Below are positions 32,344 through 43,451 of a stretch of DNA of 64,000 bases, in pieces (the stretch's first letter is position 1; each line of letters begins with the position of its first letter). Both the position numbers and the translations under genes were made by a program. The notes under the pieces are model-generated. The model was not told the DNA's origin, searched no databases, and worked only from the letters and a program-made list of their open reading frames with translations. Source of the stretch: Setophaga petechia. Taxonomy: Eukaryota > Chordata > Aves > Passeriformes > Parulidae. The DNA lies in the NCBI GenBank assembly GCA_024362935.1, contig JANCRA010000065.1, positions 2,108,001 through 2,172,000 on the forward strand. The letters are read 5' to 3'.

Positions 32344-34694
32344 AGCTGAGAAGGCGGCACTCTGCAAACAGAACTGCAAGGGACTGAAAATGAATGGGTC
32401 AGAAATCAGTAACTCTGAAAGTTTTATTTACTACCAAATACATCCCACACACCCAGTCCCACACAATCCCCATCCCACCGCTCCAAATTGGGATCCCACT
32501 TCTCCCAATCTCCTCCCAACCCCATCTCACACTGGCGACTATGGAATGGAGTGAGTTTGGCATGGGATTGAGATTTTTAGGGTGGGAACAAGGCATTTTG
32601 AAGTGGGATTGAGCCTGTATGAATTAAAATTCAGTTGTTTGGCATAGGATTCAATTGTTTTGAGTTGATCCTCTTGGCTTTTGGAGTGCAAAGAGATGAA
32701 GAACACTGCTCAAAATCACCCCTCAGACCACACAACTCCTTCAGAAAAATTGTCCCCAAACCATCAATTCCCCTTTAAAACCTCTTAAATTCTAGAACTT
32801 TAGACATCTTAGATCAATTTATTTCAATTAACCCTGTTTTGGCTGCTTTTAAGGGAAGATGAAGCAGAAGAAAATTAAGATCAAACCAAAACGAAAAGCA
32901 GCCAGGTGTGTTCCCAACATGGACCACAAGGAATGTGAGTGACCAGGGCTGTGCCCAGCGGGACTCCTCCAGTGGGGGATGGAGCTGGAGCAGCACACGA
33001 AGCTCTTCCCGCACTCGGGGCACTCGCAGGGCTTCCCTTACCGGTGCCTCCGCTGGTGTCGGGTCAAGGTAGAGCTGCTGGAGAAGCTCTTCCCACACTG
33101 GGGACACTGGTAGGGCCTCTCCCCAGTGTGGATGCGCCGGTGGGTGATGACATTGCAGTTGCGCTTGAATCCCTTCCCACAGTCGGGGCATTGGAAGGGC
33201 CTCTCTGCTCTATAAATCCAATAGTGCCGGAGCAGATGGGAGCGGGTCAGAAACCTCTTCCTGCATTTATCACACTCGTAGGGCCTCTCCCCTGTGTGGA
33301 TCTTTTGGTGGACAATCAGGTTGGAGCTCTGGCTGAAGCACTTCCCACACTCCCCACACTCGTGGGGTCTCTCCTCAGTGTGGATGCGGCGGTGCCTGAC
33401 AAGAACAGAGTTGTGCGTGAAGCCCTGCCCCCAGTCGGGGCAGCGGAAGGGCCTCTCCTCTGTGTGCGTGCGCTGGTGCACGAGGAGATCAGAGCTGGTC
33501 AGAAATCTCTTCCTGCACTGATCACACTCGTAGGGCCGTTCCCCAGTGTGGATCCTCTGGTGACGGATCAGGGTGGAGCTGTGGCTGAAGCTCTTCCCAC
33601 ATTCCCCACACTCGTAGGGCTTCTCCCCATCATGACCCTGCTCATGGAGCACCAGCTCCGAGCTCTGGCTCCATCTCCGGCCCCCTTCCCGGCCCAGGCT
33701 GGCTCTTTCCCCCTCACATCCTTGCCAGCTGCGTTTGCAGCCCCTCCTAGTGCCGCATCTCCGGGCCTTTTCCTCCCCGGTGGCTTCTTGCGCCCTGGAG
33801 CCGCTCCAAATGGCCTCTTCCACCAGGTTCTGCCGCGGGCATTTGTCCTCCCTGCTCTCCATGCTCAGCTCCTGCTCTGGGCGAGGAAGGACAAGGACAG
33901 GATGGGATTTGCCTCTGTGCCACAGGCAAGGGCAAGGAGATCCCCCCAGGGCTGTGCTGCAGGTGGGGCCGTGCTGGGCTGGGAGATGGAGCAGCACAGA
34001 GGGGAAAGGGGCACTGACTTCCTCCTCACCTGCCTCAGTGTCCCGGGGCATCTTCCTCTTCCTCAAAGCTTCCCAAGCACTGGGAATGGGAAATCCTGGT
34101 TTGGGGAAAACAAGGGATGAGCAGGTTGAGTTTGAAGGTCCCTCTGCCCAAGTCCATCTCTACAAGGCACCGGTCGTCTGGGCTGCAGAAAAATCTCCCA
34201 AACACCAAGATTCAGCCCTGAAAAAGCCTCCCAGGAGTTCCCCATCCCTGGTCCCTCTCCTTTGGTGTTCGAGGGTTCCCCCCGTCCCAGCTGCTGGGGT
34301 CACACTTGGATTGGGGGTCCCCCTTCTCCTCGGTGCCCGCCCTGCCCAGGCTGCTGGTAGTGCCAGCAATGCCAAAAGCTCCCCCCTCTTGGCTCTCCCC
34401 ATTTCGGGATGCTGGGGCTCTTTGGGCTCCCGGGCTCCCTTCTCCCCTCATTCTCTGCTCGGGGCTGCAGCGGCTCCAAGGAGTCCCCCCTGCCCCTCTC
34501 CAGGCTCTTGAGGCTCCCGCCAATGGCGGCGCTCCCCCTCTCTGGGCTCCCCACTTTGGGCTCCTGGGGGACACAGGGCTCTGCTCCTCCAGGCTGCCTC
34601 TGCCGGCAGCCGCCACCGCCACCCCCCGATGTCCCCCCGAGGGGCCTTTTCCGCTCAGCCTTGGACACCTTCATTCTCCTAACATCCCCCCAAA
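32344..34694 (-). repeat. Segmental duplication holding zinc-finger locus 2
   Basis: Partner of 19,764-22,045. The finger exon has diverged much more than the leader and flanks. The linkers are alike, but several finger modules differ and one is missing, as expected from unequal exchange or selection among fingers. Confidence 0.9.
33038..34095 (-). CDS. C2H2 zinc-finger gene, locus 2
   Basis: Two exons: 34,030-34,095 ([15 protein letters not shown], after cccaaaccag, donor GTGAGG) and 33,038-33,876 ([17 protein letters not shown] leader, then seven fingers to TAA). Fingers have the usual C-x2-C-x12-H-x3-H spacing, except that finger three has CPDW instead of CPxC and finger five ends HYWIY instead of H-x3-H. 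Two modules are therefore probably structurally weak. The reading frame is intact, unlike locus 1. This is a putative nuclear DNA-binding protein without a KRAB or other effector domain visible. The upstream start exon was not identified, so the exact N-terminus is open. Whether it is expressed cannot be judged here. Confidence 0.8.
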
Positions 34695-34697
34695 AAC

Positions 34698-35690
34698 CCA
34701 ACTGGGAGCGACTGGGAGTGACTGGGAACATTCTGGAGGGAACTGGGCTACACTGGGACATACTGGGAGGGACTGGAACAAAAGTGAGGCTGAAAGAGAC
34801 CAACTGGAACCATGTGGAGCACAACTGGTTCATACTGGCAGGGACTGGGAGCACACTGGGCTCAGATTTGGATCATACTGGGAGGGACTGGACTAATACT
34901 GGGAGTGTCTGAGAGCGACTGGGAACACACCCTGCACATCATCCCCCATACTGGGCCTGACTGGGAGCAACTGGGAGCACGCTGGCAGCAAATGGCATCA
35001 AACTGGGACTGACTGGGCTGATCTAGGAAGCAACTGGAACCATGCTGGAGGCAGCTGGGACCATACTGGGAGAGATTGGAAGCAACTGGGATTATACTGG
35101 GAGCACACTGGGAGGGCTGGCATGGGACTGGGATCAAACTGGAGCTTACTGGGATCATAGTGGGGATGAAAGGGAGCGACTGGGATCACACTTTGGGCTA
35201 CTGGGAGCAGCTGAGAGAAACTGGGATGACGCTGCAAGCAAAATGGAGGAACTGGGAAGGACTGGATGCCTGCTGGAGGCAACTGGGATATACTGGGCAT
35301 GACTGGGGGATCATACTGGGAGAACTGACACCTTACTGGGGCCACTGGCAGTGCCTGGAAATGACTACAGACATGCTGGGGGATACTGGGATGTACTGGG
35401 AGTGTCTGTAACCATACTGGGGGGACTGGAACCACACTGGGAGCAACTGGGACCATGCTGGGGGAAACTGAATCTACCCTGGAGGCAACTGGGACCCTGC
35501 TGGGAGGGACTGGGACTATTCTTGGGACAACTGGGATCATAATGGGAGGAACTGGGAACATCTGGAATTATGCTGGGAGCAGCTGGGATCACACTGGGAT
35601 CACAGTGAGAGCAGCTGAGTCCATACTGGGTTACACTGGGATCTCATTGAGAGCAACTGGAGTCATACTGGGATTGACTGGGAGTGGTTG
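34698..35690. repeat. ACTGGGA minisatellite, array 2
   Basis: About 1 kb of the same family as 22,640-24,085, again next to the 5' side of a zinc-finger locus. Individual variants are shared between arrays (for example 'ctgtaaccatactgggggga' and 'ctgtgaccatactgggggga'), so both arrays derive from one ancestor. Confidence 0.93.
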
Positions 35691-36775
35691 GTTTTGTGGA
35701 TTTTGGGGGGTTTTGATTTTGGGGGATTTTCTTGGCATTTTGAGGGGGATTTTTTCTCGGGATGTTTGGGGGTTTTATTGAGATTTTTAAGAGATTTTGG
35801 GGCATTTTATTGGAATTGTGATGGCATTCAGTGGGACTCATTGGGGATTTGGGGTTTTTTGGGATTTTTGGTGGGATTTGCGGGGGCGGGTTATTGGGTT
35901 TTTTAGGTGTTTCCAGGATTTCTTTGGATCTTGGGGGAGATTTTGTTGGACTTTTTATGGTTTTGGGGACATTTTTGGGGATTTGCAGAGTTAAATCAGG
36001 ATTTTTTGAGGGTATTGGGATTTTAAAGGATTTTGTGGGCTTTTATTGGGATTTTAAGGTGTTCTAATGGGATTTTAGCGTACTTAATTGGAATTTAGTG
36101 GGTTTTTATGGGAATTCTGGAGCTTTTATGGAGATTTTGGTGCCTCTCAGCCCTTCCCCACACCCAAGGAGTGCCCCAAACCCCCCCTAAAATTCCACAA
36201 AAACTCCATAAAATCCCCAAAAATTACAAGAAAACCCTCAAAACCCCCAAAGAATCCCACAAAATGTCAGTGGAACTCACAAAAATTTAAAAAAACTCCA
36301 AAAAATTTCAATACATCCCCTCCCAAAGAAACAACCCACAACCCCAACAAAACACCCAAAATCCAAAACCACCCAATACAACAAAACACCCAAGATCACG
36401 TAACCATCCCAAAACCCAATAGTTCTCCCCAAAAACCCTAATAATTACCCCAAACTCCCAACAAAATCCATCATGACCAAAAAAGCCACCCCGAAATCCC
36501 CAAAAGCCCTCTCAAAGCCCCAAAAGAGCTGCGCAACATGCTCCCAGAACCCCCAGACTCAGTGGGGCCGTCCTGGATCAGGGGGCACCGGCCGGTGGAA
36601 CAGGAGCCACTTCAGGGGGCCCTCGGAGCTTTTTGGGGAGGGGGCACCATCGGAGACCCCCCCAAAAACCGGGGGGGAACCCCTGCTGTGCCCCCTCCCC
36701 CTGAAACCCCCAGACCCCAGTTCAGGGTGGGCCTGGGACCCCCGGGACCCCCAAATCTCCAGAGCCTCTTAAGGT
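35691..36775. repeat. Left arm of G/C-skewed inverted repeat
   Basis: G/T-rich to about 36,120 (gggattttggggg), then C/A-rich. The reverse complement of 36,540-36,775 matches 37,985-38,205 almost perfectly (gactcagtggggccgtcctg, caccggccggtggaacagga). The match continues, less perfectly, through 'gattttggtgcctctcagcc' (36,133, inverted at about 38,730) to the outer ends. Confidence 0.85.
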
Positions 36776-37269
36776 TTGCCCAGAACCACCCTGGACCCCA
36801 AAAACCTCCCCAGGACACTCAGATTCCCCCATTTCCCCCAAAAATTCACCCCAGACCCACATGAGATCCCCCCAAATCCATCAGACTGCTCCAAATCCCC
36901 CTCAGACCCCTCAATCCCCCCCAAACCCTTTGAAATCCCCTCAGACTCCACCAAATTTCCCAGACCCAGCCCAGAACCCTCTCGACCCACTCCCAACCCC
37001 ACAGTTTCTATTGCAATCCTCCAAAATCCCCTCAAACCCTCCCAATTCCCCTCAGATCCCCCTAAACCCACCTGAGAACGCTCCAGACCCTTTGAAGCTT
37101 CCTCCAAAGCTGCCTAAAGCTCCCTCAGACCCACCAAAGCACTCTCACAGCCCTCATTCCCCCCAGGCCCACCACACACCCCCCTATTTCCCGTAAATGC
37201 CCCCAAAAATCCCCAATTTCCCCTCAGACCCGCCCCAAACCCCCCCAGATTCCCCCAGCCCAACCTGAA
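36776..37269. other. C-rich low-complexity spacer
   Basis: Tracts of cccc separated by short A/T-containing words (ccctcagaccc, cccaaatcc). Mirrors the G-rich 37,510-37,984. No gene. Confidence 0.7.
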
Positions 37270-37505
37270 CTCCTCAACCGCTCTCCCCTCACAATCTGCC
37301 ACCACAGCCGCGCGCATGGGCTCCCCCAGCAAATAGAGGCGCGCCCCGATGAACCAACCAATCATCGCGCTACATATTCCCAAATTACCCAATCACAGCG
37401 CAGCTCCCCTCAGCAACGCCCGCCTCCCCCACGCCGCCTCAGCCAATCAGAGGCGAGCCGGAAGCGGCGCCCCCTCCCCCGCCTCTGCCGGGACCCCCCC
37501 CGTGC
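37270..37505. promoter_or_regulatory. CCAAT-rich CpG segment at palindrome centre
   Basis: The only non-skewed sequence in a 3.5-kb region. It contains three CCAAT boxes (37,358-37,362, 37,389-37,393, 37,443-37,447), an ETS-like ccggaag at about 37,459, an RFX/X-box-like 'cctcagcaacgcc' at about 37,409 and many CpG. No TATA box is obvious. It reads like a small promoter, possibly bidirectional because both flanks are mirror images. The transcript is unknown. Confidence 0.5.
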
Positions 37506-37984
37506 TCGGGACAGGAGCGGGAGGGGCCTGAGAGGGGATCGGGGGGGGGAGAGAGGGTCCGGGGGGGGCTGGGGGGGCTTTGGGGAGGGGTCCGGGGGTT
37601 TGGGGGGGTCTGGAGGGTCTGGGGAGGGGTCCTGGGGCATTGTGGGGGGACCTGGGGGGTGCGGATGGGTCCTAAGAGGGGTCTCGAGGGGGGGTTGTGG
37701 GAGGGTCTGGGGGGTTTTGAGGAGAGGTCGTAGGAAGATCTTGGGAGGGTCTGGGGGGAGTTTGGGGAGGGCTCTGTGGGGTCCTGAGGGTGTCCAGAGA
37801 GGGTTTTGGAGGTTTGGGGGAGGGGCTTTTAGGGGTTTTGGAAGGGTTTTGGGAGAGGTCCTGGGGGGATCTGGGGAGGGGCTGGGGGAGACTGAGTTGG
37901 GTTTGGGGAGGGGTCTGGAGGGTCCTGGAAGGGTCCTGGGTGGGGTCTTGGGAAGGGTCTGGGGGGTCTCAGGGGGTCCCGGGG
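37506..37984. other. G-rich low-complexity spacer
   Basis: Dense runs of three to eight G (ggggggtctggagggtctgg). On the plus strand this is strong G-quadruplex-type sequence. Open frames here are Gly-rich and compositional. Confidence 0.75.
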
Positions 37985-39170
37985 AGATTTAGGGTCCCGA
38001 GGGGTCCCAGGCCCACCCTGAACCAGGGTCTGGGGGTTTCAGGGGGAGGGGGCACAGCAGGGGTTCCTCCCCCCCCCCCCCCCCGGTTTTTGGGGGGTCT
38101 CCCATGGTGCCCCCTCCCCAAAAAGCTCCGAGGGCCCCCTGAAGTGACTCCTGTTCCACCGGCCGGTGCCCCCTGATCCAGGACGGCCCCACTGAGTCTG
38201 GGGGGGGTTTGGAAAGATTTTGGGCGGCTTTTTTGGGGATTTGGGGAATTTTGGGACAGTTTGAGATCTTCAGAAGGGCTTGTGGGGGGGGGGTAGGTTT
38301 TGTGGGGATTTTTTGGCACTTTGGAGCATTTTGGAGGCGATTTTTGGGACTTGGAGGATTTGGTGGTGCTTTTTTGGGTTTTGGGGAATTTTGTTGGGAG
38401 TTTAGGGGGAATTATTGGGTTTTTTGAGAGAATTATTGGGTTTTGGGGGATTGGGGATGAAAGGATTTTGGGGAGTTTTACAGATTTGGGCAGTTCGGAT
38501 TTTGGGGTATTTCATTGGGGTTTAGGAAGGGCTTCATTTTTGCGGGGGCGGGTTTTGAAATTTTTGGGAGTTTTTTTAAACTTTGGTGAGTTCCACTGGG
38601 ATTTTGTGGGATTCTCTGGTATTTTGTAGCATTTTATTGTGATTTTAAGGGGCTTTGGGTTATATTTTGGAGGGCATAGTGTGGTCTGGGGGGGCTTTGT
38701 GATTGTCCCCAGGTGTGGGGAAGGGCTGAGAGGCACCAAAATCTCCTTAAAAACCCCCAAAAGTACCAATAAAAATCATGATATCCCAATTTAATGTCAC
38801 AAATGCTAAAACACCCTCAAATCCCAATAAAAGCCCACTAAATCTCTTGAAATCCCAACAACACCCCCCCATAATCCCAATTAAGCCCCAGAAATAGCCC
38901 AAAGATGTCCCCAAGACGACAAGAAACCCCCCAAAATCTCCCACAAGAAATCCTGGCAACACCCAAAAAAACCCAGAAAACACCCCCAAATCCCACAAAA
39001 ATCCCCCCAAAACCCCAAAAATATCCTCAAAAAACCCAGATCTCTAAATAATCCCACTAAATGCCTCCACCATTCCAATAAAACCACCCAAAATTCCCCC
39101 AGAAATTCCAATAAAACTCACAAAAATTTAAGAGAATCCTAACAAATCCTCACAAAACCCCAGTAATCTC
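37985..39170. repeat. Right arm of G/C-skewed inverted repeat
   Basis: Inverted partner of 35,691-36,775, with a 16-C homopolymer at about 38,069-38,084 where the left arm has a much shorter run. The outer part (38,740-39,170) is C/A-rich and matches the left arm's G/T-rich end in reverse. Confidence 0.83.
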
Positions 39171-39379
39171 CCCCCCAAATTTAAAAAAAACCCAAAAATT
39201 TTCAAAAATCCCCAATCACACCCAGAAAAAACACCTCCCAAAGTGCCACAAAACCCCCTAAACCCAAACACAACAAAACCACAAAACCCCCCAAAATTCC
39301 CCAACTGCCCCCAAACCCAATCCTTCTCTCCCAAACCCCAATAATCGCCCCTGCACTCCCAACAAACTCCCCCAGCCCC
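39171..39379. other. C/A-rich low-complexity stretch
   Basis: Continues the pattern of the right arm. 'cccaatccttctctcccaaa' at about 39,318 is a direct-orientation relative of 36,416-36,470, so the arms themselves contain internal repeats. Confidence 0.55.
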
Positions 39380-39600
39380 AAAGCCCCAAATGCCCCAGCC
39401 CTGCCCAGCCCTCCCTGGTCCCTCCCAGTCCCGCCCAGGCCCGTCCGGGGCCGCGGCCAAAACTCCCCGGAGCGAACGCGGAGGGCCCGGAGCGAGCCCG
39501 GAGCCCATCCCGGGCTGGGCCTCAGCCTCGGCCCCTCGGGGGCATTTGGGGCCGGCCTGGGCAGGGTCAGGGTGGGCTCCGATCCCTGGCAGCCATTCCC
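39380..39600. other. CpG-rich segment
   Basis: High-CpG sequence (gtccggggccgcggcc, cggagcgaacgcggaggg) without a recognised exon. It may be a small CpG island. Confidence 0.4.
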
Positions 39601-39847
39601 AGCCTTGCAGGGGGGATTTTAGGCCTCTTGGGCTGATTTGAGGCCCAATGTGGTGGGTTGGAGGGGGGATCTTAGATCCCTTTGGATGATTTGGGGTCCA
39701 TGTGGGTGAATTTAATTTTGTGTGAGTGATTTAGGGTCCCTTTTTTTGGTGATTTTGGGCCCATTTGTGTAGATTTGTTGCTTCTTTGCGTAATTTGAGG
39801 TCAAGCCAAGTAATTTAGGATGATTTTAGGTTCTCTTGTGTTGGTTT
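39601..39847. repeat. Degenerate GGATTTTAGG repeats
   Basis: Imperfect repeats of 'tgatttgaggcccaatgtgg' and 'tgatttggggtccatgtggg', about 35-45 bp each. The composition is complementary to the 30,423-30,755 array. Confidence 0.5.
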
Positions 39848-40500
39848 TGTTATGAATAAGAAGCTTGACTAGGCCAATATTCAAGCAGCAATCAATTTAA
39901 TAATTAATACGGCAAAGTTTGAGCAATACAGTGCTGGGTACAGTGGGGGAAGTTTTCCCTCCAACTGCACACTGATAGTTGAGGCTTACAGGTATTTATA
40001 GGGGTACTCATCAGCTTTCTCAGCAGTTTCTATTCCAATTTTTACTCATCAGCAGTTTCTGTTCCAAATTTTTACGTCACAATTCTATACACTCTTGTGA
40101 TTTCGTTTTTCTCAGGATGTATCCCAAAAGGAGTATCCCCAGATGGTGGGGTCCGGTTTCTGAAAGAAGAAAGACAAATCCCATCTGGTGCAGTCCAACT
40201 CCCCAGATGTGGGTCCACCTTTTAATTACAAGGACTATAAATCTCATAACAGTGATGTCCAGCTTCCCTTGGTCGAAAACATAAATCCTTGAGGTGATGT
40301 TCATCTTCCTTTCTCAAGCTGGTTTTCTCTGCTTTATTAAGGCGTGAGATAAGCATATTTCCTTTATATATATTCCAAAGCTATAGTTTCAAGGATACCA
40401 GCAATATTCTAAAATTATACTTCAAAATGTTATTATTGCATAGCTCTTTATGGATTAACTACAAGCAAAAAGCAACATCCTTAACGCTTTAATTCCAATG
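39848..40500 (-). mobile_element. Antisense LTR, right end undefined
   Basis: The left end TGTTATGAATAAGAAG is the reverse of a CA-terminated LTR end. On the minus strand a TATA box (cccctataaatacctg) lies near 40,000, leaving about 150 bp of R-U5, a normal layout. I cannot place the U3 end. It may extend toward 40,830. Confidence 0.45.
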
Positions 40501-40839
40501 CTCCTAAGTCAACCAAGGCTAATTGCAAACAGAAGATTGGTTCAAAGCCCTTCTTCCATGCTTTACTTTCCTCAGTTATTATTAGAATTTGCAGCTGTCC
40601 CATGGTCGGTCTCCACACATATCACAATCACAAATACCCACATTGCCTGTGTGTACCTGACACCAAACACAGCTTTGTATTTCACAAGAGGCAGAGAGAG
40701 CACGGGCAGGCAGCTCTGAACAGTGCATATTCTATGGCTCTATGCAGATATTTACTTTGTGTGTTTGTTGGATTGGTTAGCAGTGCTGTATTAGTGTGAA
40801 AAACGCCAATCACTTGTTTTTAAGATTTTAAAAGTTGAA

Positions 40840-41275
40840 TAGTAATAAAATGGTCATAAAAATAGTAATACAATTAGAGTAATAATAATTCGGACAAATT
40901 GAATTAAGACAATATGAGACAATAGAGACAAAGAGTTACAGATGTCCGGGTACCTTTTCTTGGGCACCACGAGCCCTAAAAAGGACACCCGTTAACAAAG
41001 GGTTAACCCTTAAAAACAACAGCCTGTTACACATTCACATACTTCATACATGATGCATAAATTCCATTCAAACACAGGATTCTGTCTGGTCATCCTCAAC
41101 TTCTTCCTCTCAATCCTGACAGCGCCTTTGAGGCAGGAAGAAGTTAGTTTCTCCTGATAAGAGGGCAATAAATTCTTTTTCTCTGAAAGATTCAGGTGTC
41201 CTGTGGCTGCTATCTCACTGTGAGTCCTTTCTTTAAAAAGAGTTTCCTACATAGCATAGTTTCTATTTTAACATT
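40840..41275. repeat. Snap-back inverted repeat, left arm
   Basis: Pairs with 41,461-41,910. Examples: 'aagagttacagatgtccggg' against 'gtctgtaactcttt', 'catgatgcataaattccatt' against 'aatggaatttatgcatcatg', and 'ggtgtcctgtggctgctatc' against 'gatagcagccacaggacacc'. The arms look LTR-derived and differ by scattered substitutions and indels. Confidence 0.9.
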
Positions 41276-41460
41276 ATTTTTTATAACCTAAAACAATATT
41301 TAACACAGTACTTAAGAGAATTAATACAGCATTACTTTCTAACACAACACATATAATATTCATTTTAATGTTGCAAAGAGCCAATCATAAAATACGCATT
41401 TTTCACAATTAGCATTGTAATAGTGTGGTAAATGTAGTTTTGTAGTTAAAAGGTAACTTT

Positions 41461-41910
41461 TGTAGTTAAAATAGGAACTATGCATGTGGGATATTTTTTT
41501 TAAGAAAGAAATGAAGTACTTGCACCAGATAGCAGCCACAGGACACCTAAATCTTTCAGAGAAAGAGAATTTATTGTTCTCTTACCAGAAGAAATGAAGT
41601 TCCTGCCTCGCTCAGCTCTGAAGATGCTGTCAGGATTAAGAGGAAGAAGCTGACACTGACCAGGCAGAATCCTGTGTTTGAATGGAATTTATGCATCATG
41701 TATGAGGTGTATGAAATGCAACAGGTTATTGTTTTTAAGGGTTAATCCTCTGTTAACGGGGGTCCTTTTTCAGGCTTGTGCTGCCCAGAGAAAGGTACCT
41801 GGACTGTCTGTAACTCTTTGTTTCTGTTGTCTCATATTGTCCTAATTCAAATTGTCCAACATTTTTATTACTCTCATTATATTGCTATTTTTATAACCAT
41901 TTTGTTAGGA
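41461..41910. repeat. Snap-back inverted repeat, right arm
   Basis: Reverse-complement partner of 40,840-41,275, with an AT-rich spacer of about 185 bp (41,276-41,460). Sequences such as 'tttttaagggttaatcctc' resemble bird retroviral LTRs, so the pair could be two LTR copies inserted in opposite directions. Confidence 0.9.
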
Positions 41911-42322
41911 AAATTAATCCACAAACACCAGATGTTTATTTCTAAAAAGGAGACAGAGAAGTCTTTTCTGGCTTTATTCCAATAAAGGGAGAGGCCATGG
42001 GGCATTCCCCTGAGATCTCTCCAATTTTTGGAGGATGTAACCTCCTTTTTGTCCCAATTTCCCTGTCACATTTCCCTTCTCTCTTTCCCCATTGGCTGAG
42101 GTACTTGAGAGGTACAGACTTCCCAAACACCTGATACCAGAGATTTCCCTCTAATGTATAACCCTCCCTTTTAATTTTTAATACTTACTGAATTTAGATT
42201 TTTCTTCCCCATTGTTTATTTCATCTTTCAATGTCTAATTTCGTTTATCAGCAAAACTAAAGCTTTTTGTAAAAGCAAAATATCTTTTTTCCATTCATCA
42301 ACCAGTGGAATCCTTCCCATTG
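41911..42322. other. AT-rich spacer
   Basis: No gene or recognisable element. Bounded on the right by an LTR. Confidence 0.5.
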
Positions 42323-42996
42323 TGTTGGGGTGGATGAAACAGGAAAGCCTCATACATATGATTGCCTGGCAAAAGATTTTGAGAATATAGAAACTATAAG
42401 CGAGATTGAAATGAAAGCAAGTTTTGAGATCCCTTAGTTACTGAACAGCTGGAAAACAGTGGTGTGGCCGGCTGAAGGTAATCCCCTTTTGATGAAACAA
42501 TTCCCTCTGCTTGCAGGCAGGTCCAAGGGTCAAAGCAGACCCAGCCAGCTTGGCAGAAGGGGTCCAAAGAGGAGTTTTTAGGGTTTAAAATGTAACACAG
42601 TATGGTAATGTAGTGATTCTTATAGGTTGTATGGAAATGCTATAGGATTTGTATCTTGTACTAGATTGGTTAGTGAGAATCAGAATATTCAACACAGAAG
42701 ATGATTTATTGTATTATAACGGGAACTTTGAACACACTTTTCTTCCCTTCCCTTCCCTTCTCTTTGCTCTTTCCACTGCATCTTCCACTTCTTCCCACAC
42801 TCTTAGTTCTCACCCCTTTACTCTCTTACGTTCTACCCCTCTCTTCTCTCGGGCCTGCTCCGAGCTGTGGCTGGCAGCTCCCAGCAGGGCCCTGCACCCA
42901 GGCCCTTTGCAATAAACCCCAAGTTCCACGACCTGGCTGCAGAGAACTCTCGTCTCTGTTCGTCCCGACCGTGCAACCCCCGCACCCGTTCCGACA
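42323..42996 (+). mobile_element. Solo LTR related to the class II ERV LTR
   Basis: Starts TGTTGGGGTGGATG and ends CGTTCCGACA. The U3 part aligns with the LTR at 29,035. A polyadenylation signal (gcaataaacccc) lies at about 42,910 and the CT-rich R region carries ttcccttcccttccc. It ends directly at the class I pol remnant, so it may have inserted in that element. No target duplication is clear. Confidence 0.65.
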
Positions 42997-43451
42997 GTCA
43001 CCCTATGAAATGATGTTTGGGTTTCCCTTCCTGACCTCACCCCAGAAGGTTGCCACCTATGAGGAAGGGGAAGCCAAAGCCAAGAAATAAGTTATGTCTA
43101 TAGCACAAACCTTAGAAGGGCTAAGAAGGGCTCCTATATAAAGGAGGAATTCCTCAAACTACCGCCCTGGATTTCAGAATCCATCATATTAATCCTGGGG
43201 ATTGGGTGATGATTAAGTCATGGAGAGATCAGCCTCTGACTCCTCAGTGGGAAGGTCCCTTTCAAGTACTGCTCACCACAGAATCGGTCGTGCGAACTGC
43301 AGAGCGGGGATGGACTCATGGCAACAGAGCCAAAGGCCCAGGAGAAGAACCCAAAGAGTGGACTGTAACATCCAGGCTGGGTGAAACAAGATTGACTCTC
43401 AAGCAGAGACTGAGAGACAACCAGAAAATCACCAAGATGACCAAAAAGTAG
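42997..43451 (+). pseudogene. pol: Class I ERV integrase C-terminal remnant
   Basis: SPYEMMFGFPF is in one frame (to the stop at 43,090). The integrase C-terminal part, with IKSWRDQPLTPQWEGPFQVL and TAERGWTH, is in another (43,206-43,451). The wording is that of gammaretrovirus-like pol. Several stops and frame changes lie between the two. No LTR, gag or reverse transcriptase of this element is found on the left. Confidence 0.75.

Noticed and set aside
32939..34120. Long plus-strand frame of 393 codons opposite zinc-finger locus 2
   Set aside because: Same antisense shadow as in locus 1.
37400..37460. MHC class II-type X/Y box promoter
   Set aside because: An X-box-like and CCAAT pair is present, but the CCAAT orientation and spacing do not fit the canonical module and no MHC exon is nearby.
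36776..37992. Proline-rich and glycine-rich frames
   Set aside because: Compositional products of C-rich and G-rich tracts on either side of the palindrome centre.
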